Source: Bacteroidaceae bacterium
Lineage (GTDB): Bacteria; Bacteroidota; Bacteroidia; Bacteroidales; CHK158-818
NCBI GenBank assembly: GCA_017467745.1
Contig: JAFUKV010000251.1
Span: 1 to 6,234, forward strand
DNA: 6,234 nt
Reading direction: 5' to 3'
This document shows, one piece after another, positions 1-5,941 of the stretch. A model generated the notes under the pieces. That model did no database searches and was not told where the DNA came from. It saw nothing but the letters and a program-made list of their open reading frames with translations. Within the stretch, counting starts at the first letter, position 1; each line of letters opens with the position of its first letter. The translations under genes were made by a program, and so were the position numbers.

Positions 1-2
1 CG

Positions 3-440
3 GGTAAGGTATGGACGGTGGCGTTGAACGATGCGGATCAAGGGTATCCGTATTTGAAACGCTTTATGTTGGAGCCGTCTGCTAAAAAACAGAGTTTTTT
101 GGGTGATAATCCGCAATCGACTATGATTTTGTTTACGTGTGAGACGTATCCGTTGTTGCAAGTTTGCTTTGGCGGGCACGATTCGTTCCGTGAACCGCTG
201 ATAATAGCTGCCGAGCAGTTTATCGCCGTGAAAGGTTTTAAGGCGAAAGGCAAACGTATCACTACTTATACGGTAGAGTCTGTTACCGAACTCGAACCGT
301 TAAGAAAGCCGGAGACCACAGAGAACGATGTGCGGGAGGACGCGGAAGATAATGTCTCGTCCGAACCCGAAACGGATGAGGCGGATCAAAGTAACAGCGA
401 TATTGAAGATGAAATTACCGGACAGATGAAATTGTTCTAA
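3..440 (+). CDS. parC: DNA topoisomerase IV subunit A (ParC/GyrA family), C-terminal part only
   Basis: This is the 3' end of a type IIA topoisomerase A subunit; the reading frame is open to the left edge, so the start and the catalytic tyrosine domain lie outside the window. The GTG at 18 is an internal valine codon, not a start. The visible part reads as the end of the Bacteroidetes ParC-type C-terminal domain: NDADQGYPYLKRF, FLGDNP, FGGHDSFREPLII and AVKGFKAKGKRITTY are patterns I recognise from that family. By family knowledge the enzyme decatenates daughter chromosomes and relaxes supercoils with ParE in the cytoplasm. The last 44 residues (nt 306-437) form a low-complexity acidic tail with 16 D/E against 3 K/R, ending in GQMKLF. 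The tail is probably disordered, and its terminal QMKLF resembles a sliding-clamp-binding pentapeptide. The next gene starts 13 nt downstream, so co-transcription is likely. GyrA is the alternative, but the sequence and tail fit the ParC-like paralogue better. Confidence 0.85.
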   Translation, partial: GKVWTVALNDADQGYPYLKRFMLEPSAKKQSFLGDNPQSTMILFTCETYPLLQVCFGGHDSFREPLIIAAEQFIAVKGFKAKGKRITTYTVESVTELEPLRKPETTENDVREDAEDNVSSEPETDEADQSNSDIEDEITGQMKLF

Positions 441-453
441 TACGATTCGGTTT

Positions 454-1311
454 ATGATAAAAAGTCTATGCTTGTGTTTTTTCGTGTTATTGTCGGCAGC
501 GGTTTTTGCTCAAAAAAATGACGTGAAGCCATTGCGGCCGGTTACGGCTGCGACAACAGTGAGTATAGGCGGCGGTAAAATCTATGATACGTATTTGTCT
601 CCGATTAAATACGGCGGACAGGCGTTTGGCATACACCATGAAAGGATGCGCGTTTCCCGATTCGGAGACGGTTGTCTGACATCGCAGCATCTGTTGTCGG
701 CAGAGGCCGAGCATACGGAGAATCCGGCGGGAAATCATACCATGTGGGGAGCATCGTTTGACTATACGTATGGAATGTTTTACCGGGTTGCTTCGGGCGT
801 GCCCGATCTTAAAATCTTGGCGGGAGCGCAGTTGGCCTCTTGTTTTGGCGTAGCGTATAATGCTCATAATTCGAATAATCCGGCAAATGCGAAGGGGGAT
901 ATAAATCTTCAATTGTCGGGTATGGTTATTTATCGTTGGTGTATAAAAGGTTTTCCTGTTACATTGCGCTATCAAACGTCGGTAGCTATGGTCGGAGTTT
1001 TCTTTTGCCCTGAATACGGACAGTCGTATTATGAGATTTTTTCGTTGGGCGATACCGGAGGTATCGTGCATTTCGGCTCGTTGCATAATCAGTTTAACAT
1101 GCAAAATCTGTTGACAATAGATATTCCTGTAAATACGTGGTTTCTCCGTATCGGTTACAGAAATAATATCCGTACTTTCCGTGAAAATCATTTGCGTTCG
1201 CAGATATATACAAATAGTTTTGTTATCGGGATGTCGAAAGAGTTCAGTTCTCTGCGAAAGAAAGGAAAGGTTGACAACAGAGCCCGGTCGGTATTGAGCG
1301 CGTATTATTAA
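454..1311 (+). CDS. Exported DUF3316-like protein, probable envelope protein
   Basis: A 285-residue protein with a clear Sec signal peptide: a lysine at 3, a hydrophobic core at about 5-18, and a likely cleavage after AVFA (residue 19). The mature part resembles the DUF3316 family of Bacteroidetes, whose function is unknown. I assign this from remembered pattern (YLSPIKYGG near the N-terminus, W-x-LRIGYR and a final FVIGMSKEF strand), not from a search. The many alternating hydrophobic/aromatic stretches, glycine and asparagine turns, lack of internal membrane helices and a C-terminal amphipathic strand suggest a beta-rich periplasmic or outer-membrane protein; that is inference. Cysteines at 6 and 8 lie in the signal peptide and do not form a lipobox. 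It starts 13 nt after the topoisomerase stop, and its TAA (1309-1311) touches the upstream end of the S41 peptidase gene, so all three genes are probably one transcript. No catalytic motif was recognised. Confidence 0.7.
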   Translation: MIKSLCLCFFVLLSAAVFAQKNDVKPLRPVTAATTVSIGGGKIYDTYLSPIKYGGQAFGIHHERMRVSRFGDGCLTSQHLLSAEAEHTENPAGNHTMWGASFDYTYGMFYRVASGVPDLKILAGAQLASCFGVAYNAHNSNNPANAKGDINLQLSGMVIYRWCIKGFPVTLRYQTSVAMVGVFFCPEYGQSYYEIFSLGDTGGIVHFGSLHNQFNMQNLLTIDIPVNTWFLRIGYRNNIRTFRENHLRSQIYTNSFVIGMSKEFSSLRKKGKVDNRARSVLSAYY

Positions 1312-1329
1312 TGTTTGAACGAAGAAACG

Positions 1330-2367
1330 ATGGGTCTATCGAATTTTCATATAAAAGGTTTGTTGCGGTATTTGCCGGTGTTGTTATTGCTGCTTGCCTC
1401 GTGCGGGGTGGAATACGATTATGCCGATAATCCGCAGGGCAATTTTGAGGCTTTGTGGCGGATATTGGATGATAGATATTGCTTTTTCGAGTATAAAGAT
1501 ATTGATTGGAATAATATTCATGCGCAATATGAGCCGCGTATAAAACAGCAAATGACCGATAAGCAATTGTTCGATGTACTTGCCGAAATGTTGGCGGAGT
1601 TGAAAGACGGTCATGTCAATCTTTATTCCAGTTTCAATACGGCACGGTATTGGAAATGGTTTGAAGATTATGAGCAGAATTTCGATATGAACCTATTGAC
1701 TCGCTCTTATTTGGAGCCCGGCGGGTATAGTATCGCTGGCGGAATACGTTACAAGATAATGCCGAATAATATCGGTTATATGTATTATGGCAGTTTTTCC
1801 AATCCGATAGGCGATGGCAATTTAGATGAGATTATAGCGGCATTTATATCGTGTGAGGGCATGATTATAGATGTGCGCGATAACGGGGGCGGAACGTTGA
1901 CTACGGTGAATCAGATAGCTTCTCGGTTTACGAATGAGAAAATTCTGAGCGGATATGTTCAGCATAAAACCGGAACCGGGCATAATGACTTTTCTCCATT
2001 GACCGCTACTTATTTGGAACCATACAGAGGAATACGCTATCAAAAGCCGGTTGTTGTGCTGGTAAATCGCAGCAGTTTCAGCGCTACGAATAATTTTGTT
2101 TCGGTTATGCGGGAGTTGCCTAATGTAACGATTGTGGGCGATCGTTCGGGCGGCGGCAGCGGATTACCGTTTTCATCGGAACTTCCGAACGGGTGGACGG
2201 TTCGTTTTTCGGCTTGTCCGGTGTACGGGGTAGATAAGCAACATACGGAGTTCGGTATTGAGCCGGATATTTACCAGTCTATGAGTACCGCTAATATGCT
2301 TGTCGGCATAGACGATATTATAGAACGGGGATATGAGGTGATTTTAGAATCTGCTCGAAATCGGTAA
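1330..2367 (+). CDS. S41 family serine peptidase, lipoprotein
   Basis: A 345-residue lipoprotein peptidase counted from ATG 1330. A TTG at 1315 in the same frame would add five residues, but the ATG gives a normal lipoprotein signal: hydrophobic residues 11-22 then lipobox LASC with Cys25. Acidic residues after the cysteine (E28, D30, D33) could favour surface display, as known for Bacteroidetes lipoproteins. S41 landmarks run in order: an N-terminal helical region, LKDGH at 91-95, GMIIDVRDNGGG at 177-188, and VNRSSFSATNNF at 245-256, where Ser251 aligns with the nucleophile of the C-terminal-processing peptidase Tsp. The loop GDRSGGGSG (270-278) has glycine where Tsp has its catalytic lysine. 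TEFGIEPDI (306-314) carries Glu307. His95 and Glu307 are therefore candidate partners of Ser251, as in the tricorn-like branch of the family; this is inference. It probably cleaves unfolded or C-terminal peptide segments in the envelope; the substrate is unknown. Confidence 0.88.
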   Translation: MGLSNFHIKGLLRYLPVLLLLLASCGVEYDYADNPQGNFEALWRILDDRYCFFEYKDIDWNNIHAQYEPRIKQQMTDKQLFDVLAEMLAELKDGHVNLYSSFNTARYWKWFEDYEQNFDMNLLTRSYLEPGGYSIAGGIRYKIMPNNIGYMYYGSFSNPIGDGNLDEIIAAFISCEGMIIDVRDNGGGTLTTVNQIASRFTNEKILSGYVQHKTGTGHNDFSPLTATYLEPYRGIRYQKPVVVLVNRSSFSATNNFVSVMRELPNVTIVGDRSGGGSGLPFSSELPNGWTVRFSACPVYGVDKQHTEFGIEPDIYQSMSTANMLVGIDDIIERGYEVILESARNR

Positions 2368-2375
2368 GTCGGGGC

Positions 2376-3086
2376 TTATAATAGCGGTTTTAATTTTTTA
2401 ATAAGCAGCTCGTATCCTTTTCTGTTTAAGTGTAACATATCCGATTGAAAATATTGTTCTGCATTTTTTTCGTACATATCTGACCAAATGTCTACAAAAA
2501 ATATTTGTTTGTTATCTGCTTTTTCCTTTATGAATTTGTTTATTGTTTTGTAATAGTTAAAGCTCTCGCTTCTGGAAGGGCTTGGCTTTACGGACAGTAA
2601 GATTAATTTTGTATTTGGCTGCCGGTACTTGAAATTGTCTGTAAATGCCTGCATGTAAGTGCAAAAGGTTTCAGAATCGTAATAATAGGCGTCGTTGTCT
2701 CCGATATAAAGGACAACGGTTTCGGGTTCGTTAAAATAAATCAGCTGCTCTCCGTGTATGAGGATTTGTGCGAGATTGGAGCCTCCTATCCCTCTGTTAC
2801 GTGCAAATAGGGGCGCAAAGTCGTTTTCAATAGATTTCCAGATAGTAATCGTTGAACTTCCCGTAAAAATAATTCCTCCTTTTCGATTGTCCGTTTCTAT
2901 AAAATGCTGTACTGTATTATAATATTGTACATCTACGCCCAATTCTTTAAGAAGTTGGTTGTATGTGTCGAGATTCAGATTCGAAATTCCGTTGATTTTG
3001 TATTCGGAATCTTTGCTGCATCCGGAAAGTAAAATAAAAAGAAATAATAAACTAACTGTTTTCTTTAACTGTTTCAAATGAGACAT
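2376..3086 (-). CDS. SGNH/GDSL-family hydrolase or acyltransferase, lipoprotein
   Basis: A 236-residue lipoprotein. The N-terminus has lysines at 5, 8 and 9, a hydrophobic core 10-20, and lipobox LSGC with Cys23, so it should be anchored in the envelope facing the periplasm or surface. All four SGNH blocks are visible: IIFTGSSTI at 72-80 with probable nucleophile Ser78, NRGIGGS at 97-103 with Gly102, YIGDNDAY at 127-134 with Asn131, and DMLH at 216-219 giving Asp216 and His219. The pattern is closest to the PAF-acetylhydrolase-like branch. Family members remove or transfer acetyl or other acyl groups on sugars and peptidoglycan. The gene begins inside the 3' end of the AT3 gene with a 35-nt overlap, which suggests translational coupling and a joint function in envelope glycan O-acylation or deacylation. 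No other good start lies downstream, and the lysine-rich N-terminus needs this ATG. Base composition is intermediate (one sampled 60-nt line has 23 G+C). Confidence 0.88.
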   Translation of the reverse strand: MSHLKQLKKTVSLLFLFILLSGCSKDSEYKINGISNLNLDTYNQLLKELGVDVQYYNTVQHFIETDNRKGGIIFTGSSTITIWKSIENDFAPLFARNRGIGGSNLAQILIHGEQLIYFNEPETVVLYIGDNDAYYYDSETFCTYMQAFTDNFKYRQPNTKLILLSVKPSPSRSESFNYYKTINKFIKEKADNKQIFFVDIWSDMYEKNAEQYFQSDMLHLNRKGYELLIKKLKPLL

Positions 3087-4146
3087 TTGTTTTCGGTTTT
3101 AATTTGATTAGGTCTTTTTTCCCTACGAAAAAAGGAAAATATTTGTTGAAGAACAAAATGGCAAAATAGCTTATAAAGCAAGTGAATAAAAACATCCATA
3201 CATAGAATTGGTATGATGTTAATATTGAACTATCTTTTAAATCCGGGCTGATTCGGAGAATGATAAATGAGAATAGCCAGAAACAAGTTCTATGAATACC
3301 AAGTACTGTTAGAGAATTTTTTCCAAAGAATATTATGGGTTTAAATATTTTCAAATGATAAAATTCTTTGAAAAATATAAACGCAATGGGAATGAATAAG
3401 AATGTTCTTATAGCTATATCTATTTTCTGAATATAATAAGAGAATGTATTAGAATCGATAATTGTTATAGCGATTAGGATAGGGAGACAACTGAAAATTA
3501 TTTTTTTTTCGTTTAGTTTTGATGTTATGAGGTCTATTAATTTTCGTCCGAATAAACTACCGAAAGCATAGTACATGAAAAATTTTAAAGAAACAGGTAT
3601 GAAAAATAGTCCGTTAATATCATTATGAATGCAGATTTCTCCTATAATTGACAGTAGAACAGAAAGTATTGCAAGTATATATGTTTTTTTGAAAAGAGTT
3701 TTTAATCCGTAAAAAATTAATTGAATATCAAATAATGCAAATAGGAACCATAATGCAGAATTTAGTCGGAACGGTTCATTTACAAATTCGTTATAAGTAT
3801 TTGTTAATGTGTAAATGTGCCCAATTGATTGGTATGTATAAGGGGGATCGGTTTTTGAGAAAAGGTGTGTAATGTTAGGAAGTATAGCTTCTCTTAAAAA
3901 GTGGATACAGAACGGAATAAATAGAAAAAATATGAGCGGAATGATTAAAGTATTGATTTTACGAACGAAAAATTCTTTAAACGGTTTATAGCTGAAAAAT
4001 ATACCCGACATGAAAAAGAATAAAGGCATTCTGTATGGAACCATTATCCAATTAGGAAGATTTTCTCCTAAATGAATTGTTACTACCCATAGAATACAAA
4101 ATCCTTTGATACAGTCGATATATTCGATTCGCTTTTTTTGCGCCAT
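3052..4146 (-). CDS. Acyltransferase-3 (AT3) family integral membrane O-acyltransferase
   Basis: A 364-residue polytopic inner-membrane protein with about ten hydrophobic segments, the normal size for a stand-alone AT3 protein. The N-terminus carries the family hallmarks: YIDCIKGFCILWVVTIH at 9-25 includes the K-x10-H arrangement (Lys14, His25), followed by YRMPLFFFMSGIFF at 38-51 and a basic/proline segment RKINTLIIP at 62-70. AT3 proteins pass acyl groups, usually from acetyl-CoA, across the membrane to O-antigen, capsule, peptidoglycan or small molecules. Many carry a fused or partner SGNH domain; here the partner is the overlapping downstream gene. The coding sequence is strikingly AT-rich: four sampled 60-nt lines (3361, 3421, 3661, 3721) total 60 G+C of 240, against roughly half in sampled lines of the flanking genes. 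This may reflect recent acquisition, although codons for hydrophobic helices also raise AT. The substrate cannot be read from the sequence. Confidence 0.88.
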   Translation of the reverse strand: MAQKKRIEYIDCIKGFCILWVVTIHLGENLPNWIMVPYRMPLFFFMSGIFFSYKPFKEFFVRKINTLIIPLIFFLFIPFCIHFLREAILPNITHLFSKTDPPYTYQSIGHIYTLTNTYNEFVNEPFRLNSALWFLFALFDIQLIFYGLKTLFKKTYILAILSVLLSIIGEICIHNDINGLFFIPVSLKFFMYYAFGSLFGRKLIDLITSKLNEKKIIFSCLPILIAITIIDSNTFSYYIQKIDIAIRTFLFIPIAFIFFKEFYHLKIFKPIIFFGKNSLTVLGIHRTCFWLFSFIILRISPDLKDSSILTSYQFYVWMFLFTCFISYFAILFFNKYFPFFVGKKDLIKLKPKTNVSFETVKENS

Positions 4147-4179
4147 AATGTGATAATATTGGGTGTTTTAAATTTTGTG

Positions 4180-4187
4180 CAAAGGTT
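4180..4187 (-). promoter_or_regulatory. Weak candidate -7 element for the AT3/SGNH unit
   Basis: Read on the minus strand this is AACCTTTG followed by C, one mismatch from the Bacteroidetes TAnnTTTG element, about 33 nt before the AT3 start codon. No TTTG is seen at the expected -33 distance, so the assignment is tentative. Confidence 0.3.
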
Positions 4188-4267
4188 AAGTTTTTTTATG
4201 AGTAATATTGGCTGTTTTTCTGTCTGGAATGCCTTTTTTATAATACTATTTATCTGGGAAACAGATG

Positions 4268-4284
4268 CTAAGGAGCCCCCTTAG
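4268..4284. repeat. Short perfect inverted repeat in the intergenic region
   Basis: CTAAGG at 4268-4273 and its complement CCTTAG at 4279-4284 flank a 5-nt loop, AGCCC. The six-base-pair hairpin sits between the divergent AT3 and exbB units. There is no T-run directly after it on either strand, so it does not look like an intrinsic terminator; it could be a protein-binding site or a chance repeat. Confidence 0.35.
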
Positions 4285-4430
4285 GTAAAAAAGGGAAGGG
4301 AGGTTTTATGTATTGGCGTTATATAACGAGGTTGTTTGTTGTATAGAGCTTTATGTTAAGCGGAGCATTTTCTGAGGTTTTGTACCATATAGGATAAAAG
4401 CGGTTGATTCTTTCCAAAAAAACGGTATAG

Positions 4431-4462
4431 TTTGTCTATCATAAAATTATATGTTATCTTTG
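4431..4462 (+). promoter_or_regulatory. Bacteroidetes-type promoter for the exbB operon
   Basis: TTTG at 4431-4434 and TATCTTTG at 4455-4462 are separated by 20 nt. This is a perfect match to the known Bacteroidetes housekeeping promoter pattern TTTG-N19-21-TAnnTTTG. Transcription should begin a few bases downstream, near 4467-4470, leaving a leader of about 205 nt before exbB. No second promoter of this type is visible closer to the gene. Confidence 0.75.
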
Positions 4463-4467
4463 CCAAA

Positions 4468-4675
4468 GGTAACAAACAGGCAGATACTTGAATGCCAGCG
4501 GGAAATCATGGTAGGTAAAGCATTGTTACTGAATTGTTACAAGTGTATTTTTTATAGTTATTATCTTGATAGTAAGGGCTTCGAGAGAGGTTGTTCATAG
4601 TTTCTGCTCTATTATGTCCATAACACCTTATTTCTTAGCAAGCACAAAATGCCTTACATAACATAAGAACATTCA
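4468..4675 (+). promoter_or_regulatory. Long 5' leader of exbB with possible alternative base pairing
   Basis: The predicted exbB transcript has about 205 nt of untranslated leader. GTAACAA at 4469-4475 is complementary to TTGTTAC, which occurs twice (4523-4529 and 4534-4540) inside an 11-nt-spaced direct repeat of ATTGTTAC; only one copy can pair at a time. Smaller hairpins are GGCA 4479-4482 with TGCC 4493-4496, and a seven-pair hairpin 4558-4564 with 4569-4575 containing one G-U pair and a four-base loop. I recognise no known riboswitch or small RNA family. It might be a regulatory leader or a separate small RNA; the evidence is only hand-found pairing. Confidence 0.35.
4522..4540 (+). repeat. 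Tandem ATTGTTAC direct repeat
   Basis: Two exact copies of ATTGTTAC occupy 4522-4529 and 4533-4540, offset by 11 nt, about one helical turn. They lie downstream of the exbB promoter. On DNA they could be a tandem operator half-site; in RNA each copy can pair with 4469-4475. Confidence 0.5.
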
Positions 4676-5434
4676 ATGAAAAGGACTTTTCTCTTTCTGG
4701 TTTTATTTGGATTTACCGCTTTATTTGCCATACAGTCGGGATATGCGCAAGAAACGACAGAAGCATTACAAACTAACATAGCGAATGAGAGCGGCGGTTT
4801 GCATCAGGCCTTAAAAACAAAATTCATAGAAGGTTCGGCGTTCTATATGAGTTTTATCGCTCTTGCGCTGATTATCGGTCTGTCGTTTTGTTTAGAGCGA
4901 ATTATTTATTTGAGTATGGCGGAGGTCAATTCTAAAAAATTGTTGACTTCGGTAGAAAACGCCCTTAATCGAGGTGATTTGGAATATGCAAAAGATATTT
5001 GCCGTAATACGCCGGGTCCTATCGCATCTATTTTTTATCAGGGCTTAATGCGCATAGATAGCGGTATAGATGTTGTAGAGAAGTCTATTATCTCGTATGG
5101 CGGTGTACAGGCGGGACTTTTAGAACGCGGATTGTCGTGGATTGCTTTGTTTATCGCCATGGCGCCTTCGTTGGGATTTTTGGGTACGGTAATAGGTATG
5201 GTAGAGACATTCGACCGTATACAGATTATGGGGGACATTTCCGCCACAATTGTAGCCGGAGGTATGAAGGTAGCGTTAATCACGACTATTGGTGGATTGG
5301 TGGTAGCTTTGATATTGCAACTTTTTTATAATTATATTCTTGCGAAAGTAGAAAGTCTTATTAACAGTATGGAAGATGCTTCTATTTCATTGCTGGATAT
5401 GGTTATAAAATATAACTTGAAATTTAAACTGTAA
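4676..5434 (+). CDS. exbB: MotA/TolQ/ExbB-family proton channel protein
   Basis: A 252-residue inner-membrane protein. It starts with a signal-like hydrophobic segment (residues 5-24, ending GYAQ) and a short polar stretch, both common in Bacteroidetes ExbB. The three core helices lie at about 54-79, 152-176 and 190-222. SLGFLGTVIGM (165-175) is the conserved second-helix motif, and GGMKVALITTIGGLVVAL (195-212) is the third-helix motif. Thr171 and Thr204 align with the conserved pore threonines of E. coli ExbB (T148, T181). The position of E. coli Glu176 is Val199 here, next to Lys198. With ExbD it forms the proton-driven motor that powers TonB-dependent outer-membrane transport. ATG 4676 is the only start that keeps the signal-like segment; no strong Shine-Dalgarno is present. 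The co-directional genes after it and the lack of a gap point to an operon driven from 4431-4462. Confidence 0.92.
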   Translation: MKRTFLFLVLFGFTALFAIQSGYAQETTEALQTNIANESGGLHQALKTKFIEGSAFYMSFIALALIIGLSFCLERIIYLSMAEVNSKKLLTSVENALNRGDLEYAKDICRNTPGPIASIFYQGLMRIDSGIDVVEKSIISYGGVQAGLLERGLSWIALFIAMAPSLGFLGTVIGMVETFDRIQIMGDISATIVAGGMKVALITTIGGLVVALILQLFYNYILAKVESLINSMEDASISLLDMVIKYNLKFKL

Positions 5435-5438
5435 AAGT

Positions 5439-5443
5439 AGGAG
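5439..5443 (+). promoter_or_regulatory. Shine-Dalgarno site before the four-helix membrane protein
   Basis: AGGAG at 5439-5443 lies 9 nt before ATG 5453 and just after the exbB stop. It is noteworthy because clear Shine-Dalgarno sequences are uncommon in Bacteroidetes, and it supports the chosen start. Confidence 0.6.
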
Positions 5444-5452
5444 AGAGACTTT

Positions 5453-5908
5453 ATGTTCAAGGGCTTATCGTTGTTTCTGTACTTATTGCTCGGCATAACG
5501 TTAATCATAGCTGTTTTATTCTATTTTGGCGGAGAGATAGACCCGTCGACCGAACGTCCCGAACCTGTCTATACCGATATGCTGTTGTATTGGATATATA
5601 CGATTTTATGGCTTTGCGTTATATCGACGGTAGTTTTTGCGATACGCAAGTTTTTTATCAAATTGAAAAGCTCTCCGCGAAAAGCGGCTAAACTTATACT
5701 TGTGCCTTTGGCATTAATTATCGTTATGACCGTAGCGTGGAGTTTTGGTAATGGCTCTCCGTTGCAAATGTTGCGGTATGAAGGCAAAGAAAACATATAT
5801 TTTTGGCTGAAAGTTACCGATATGTTTTTATACACGATATATTTCCTGTTAGGAATGGGAATATTGTCGGTGTTATATTATAACATAAAAAAGGCTTTGC
5901 AGAAATGA
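5453..5908 (+). CDS. Four-helix membrane protein encoded between exbB and exbD
   Basis: A 151-residue protein without an assigned function. Four hydrophobic helices are visible at about 5-26, 43-64, 78-98 and 122-143. The loop between helices 2 and 3 (65-80) carries eight K/R residues and the C-terminus is basic, so both ends and that loop should face the cytoplasm. The two short loops facing the periplasm contain the acidic/proline segment 28-42 and a conserved-looking segment YEGKENIYFWLK at 109-120. From memory, similar proteins sit between exbB and exbD in other Bacteroidales, which suggests an accessory or assembly partner of the ExbB/ExbD motor; this is inference from position. It begins 18 nt after exbB and ends 33 nt before exbD. 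No enzymatic motif is present. Confidence 0.82.
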   Translation: MFKGLSLFLYLLLGITLIIAVLFYFGGEIDPSTERPEPVYTDMLLYWIYTILWLCVISTVVFAIRKFFIKLKSSPRKAAKLILVPLALIIVMTVAWSFGNGSPLQMLRYEGKENIYFWLKVTDMFLYTIYFLLGMGILSVLYYNIKKALQK

Positions 5909-5941
5909 CCGGTTGTTTCCCGAAGAAGATTATAGTTTAAT

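Larger units (their letters stand above)
4147..4675. other. 529-nt divergent intergenic region without a convincing gene
   Basis: This gap lies between the starts of the leftward AT3/SGNH unit and the rightward exbB unit. It holds a weak leftward promoter candidate near 4180, a short inverted repeat at 4268-4284, a strong rightward promoter at 4431-4462 and then a transcribed leader of about 200 nt before exbB. The segment 4190-4430 otherwise shows only open frames that are very short. No tRNA, rRNA, CRISPR repeat or transposon end was recognised. Confidence 0.75.

Noticed and set aside
18..440. A complete 140-residue gene starting at GTG 18
   Set aside because: The frame stays open to the left edge and the residues before GTG (GKVWT) continue the topoisomerase domain, so it is an internal codon of a truncated gene.
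487..1191. Long minus-strand open frame of 234 codons
   Set aside because: It is a shadow of the exported protein on the other strand, with no signal, domain or start context, and a basic, Arg/Ile/His-rich composition typical of antisense frames.
1311..1430. ATG overlapping the DUF3316-like stop (TAATG), giving a 39-residue frame that even contains a lipobox-like VIAAC
   Set aside because: It ends after 39 codons, whereas the neighbouring frame gives the full S41 peptidase with its own lipobox; taken as chance.
3052..3086. Nine-base repeat AAACAGTTA occurring twice in the AT3/SGNH overlap (minus strand)
   Set aside because: The repeat lies within doubly coding, A-rich sequence, and nothing suggests a function or a frameshift.
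4268..4284. Intrinsic terminator
   Set aside because: The hairpin is only six base pairs and no T-run follows on either strand; both neighbouring genes also point away from it.
4308..4346. Twelve-codon frame MYWRYITRLFVV preceded by a purine-rich GGGAGG
   Set aside because: It lies upstream of the exbB promoter, is very short and has no promoter of its own, so there is no support beyond the ribosome-site-like bases.
4508..4600. Thirty-codon frame inside the exbB leader
   Set aside because: It has no ribosome-binding site and an unremarkable composition rich in Cys and Tyr; kept only as a leader-peptide possibility.
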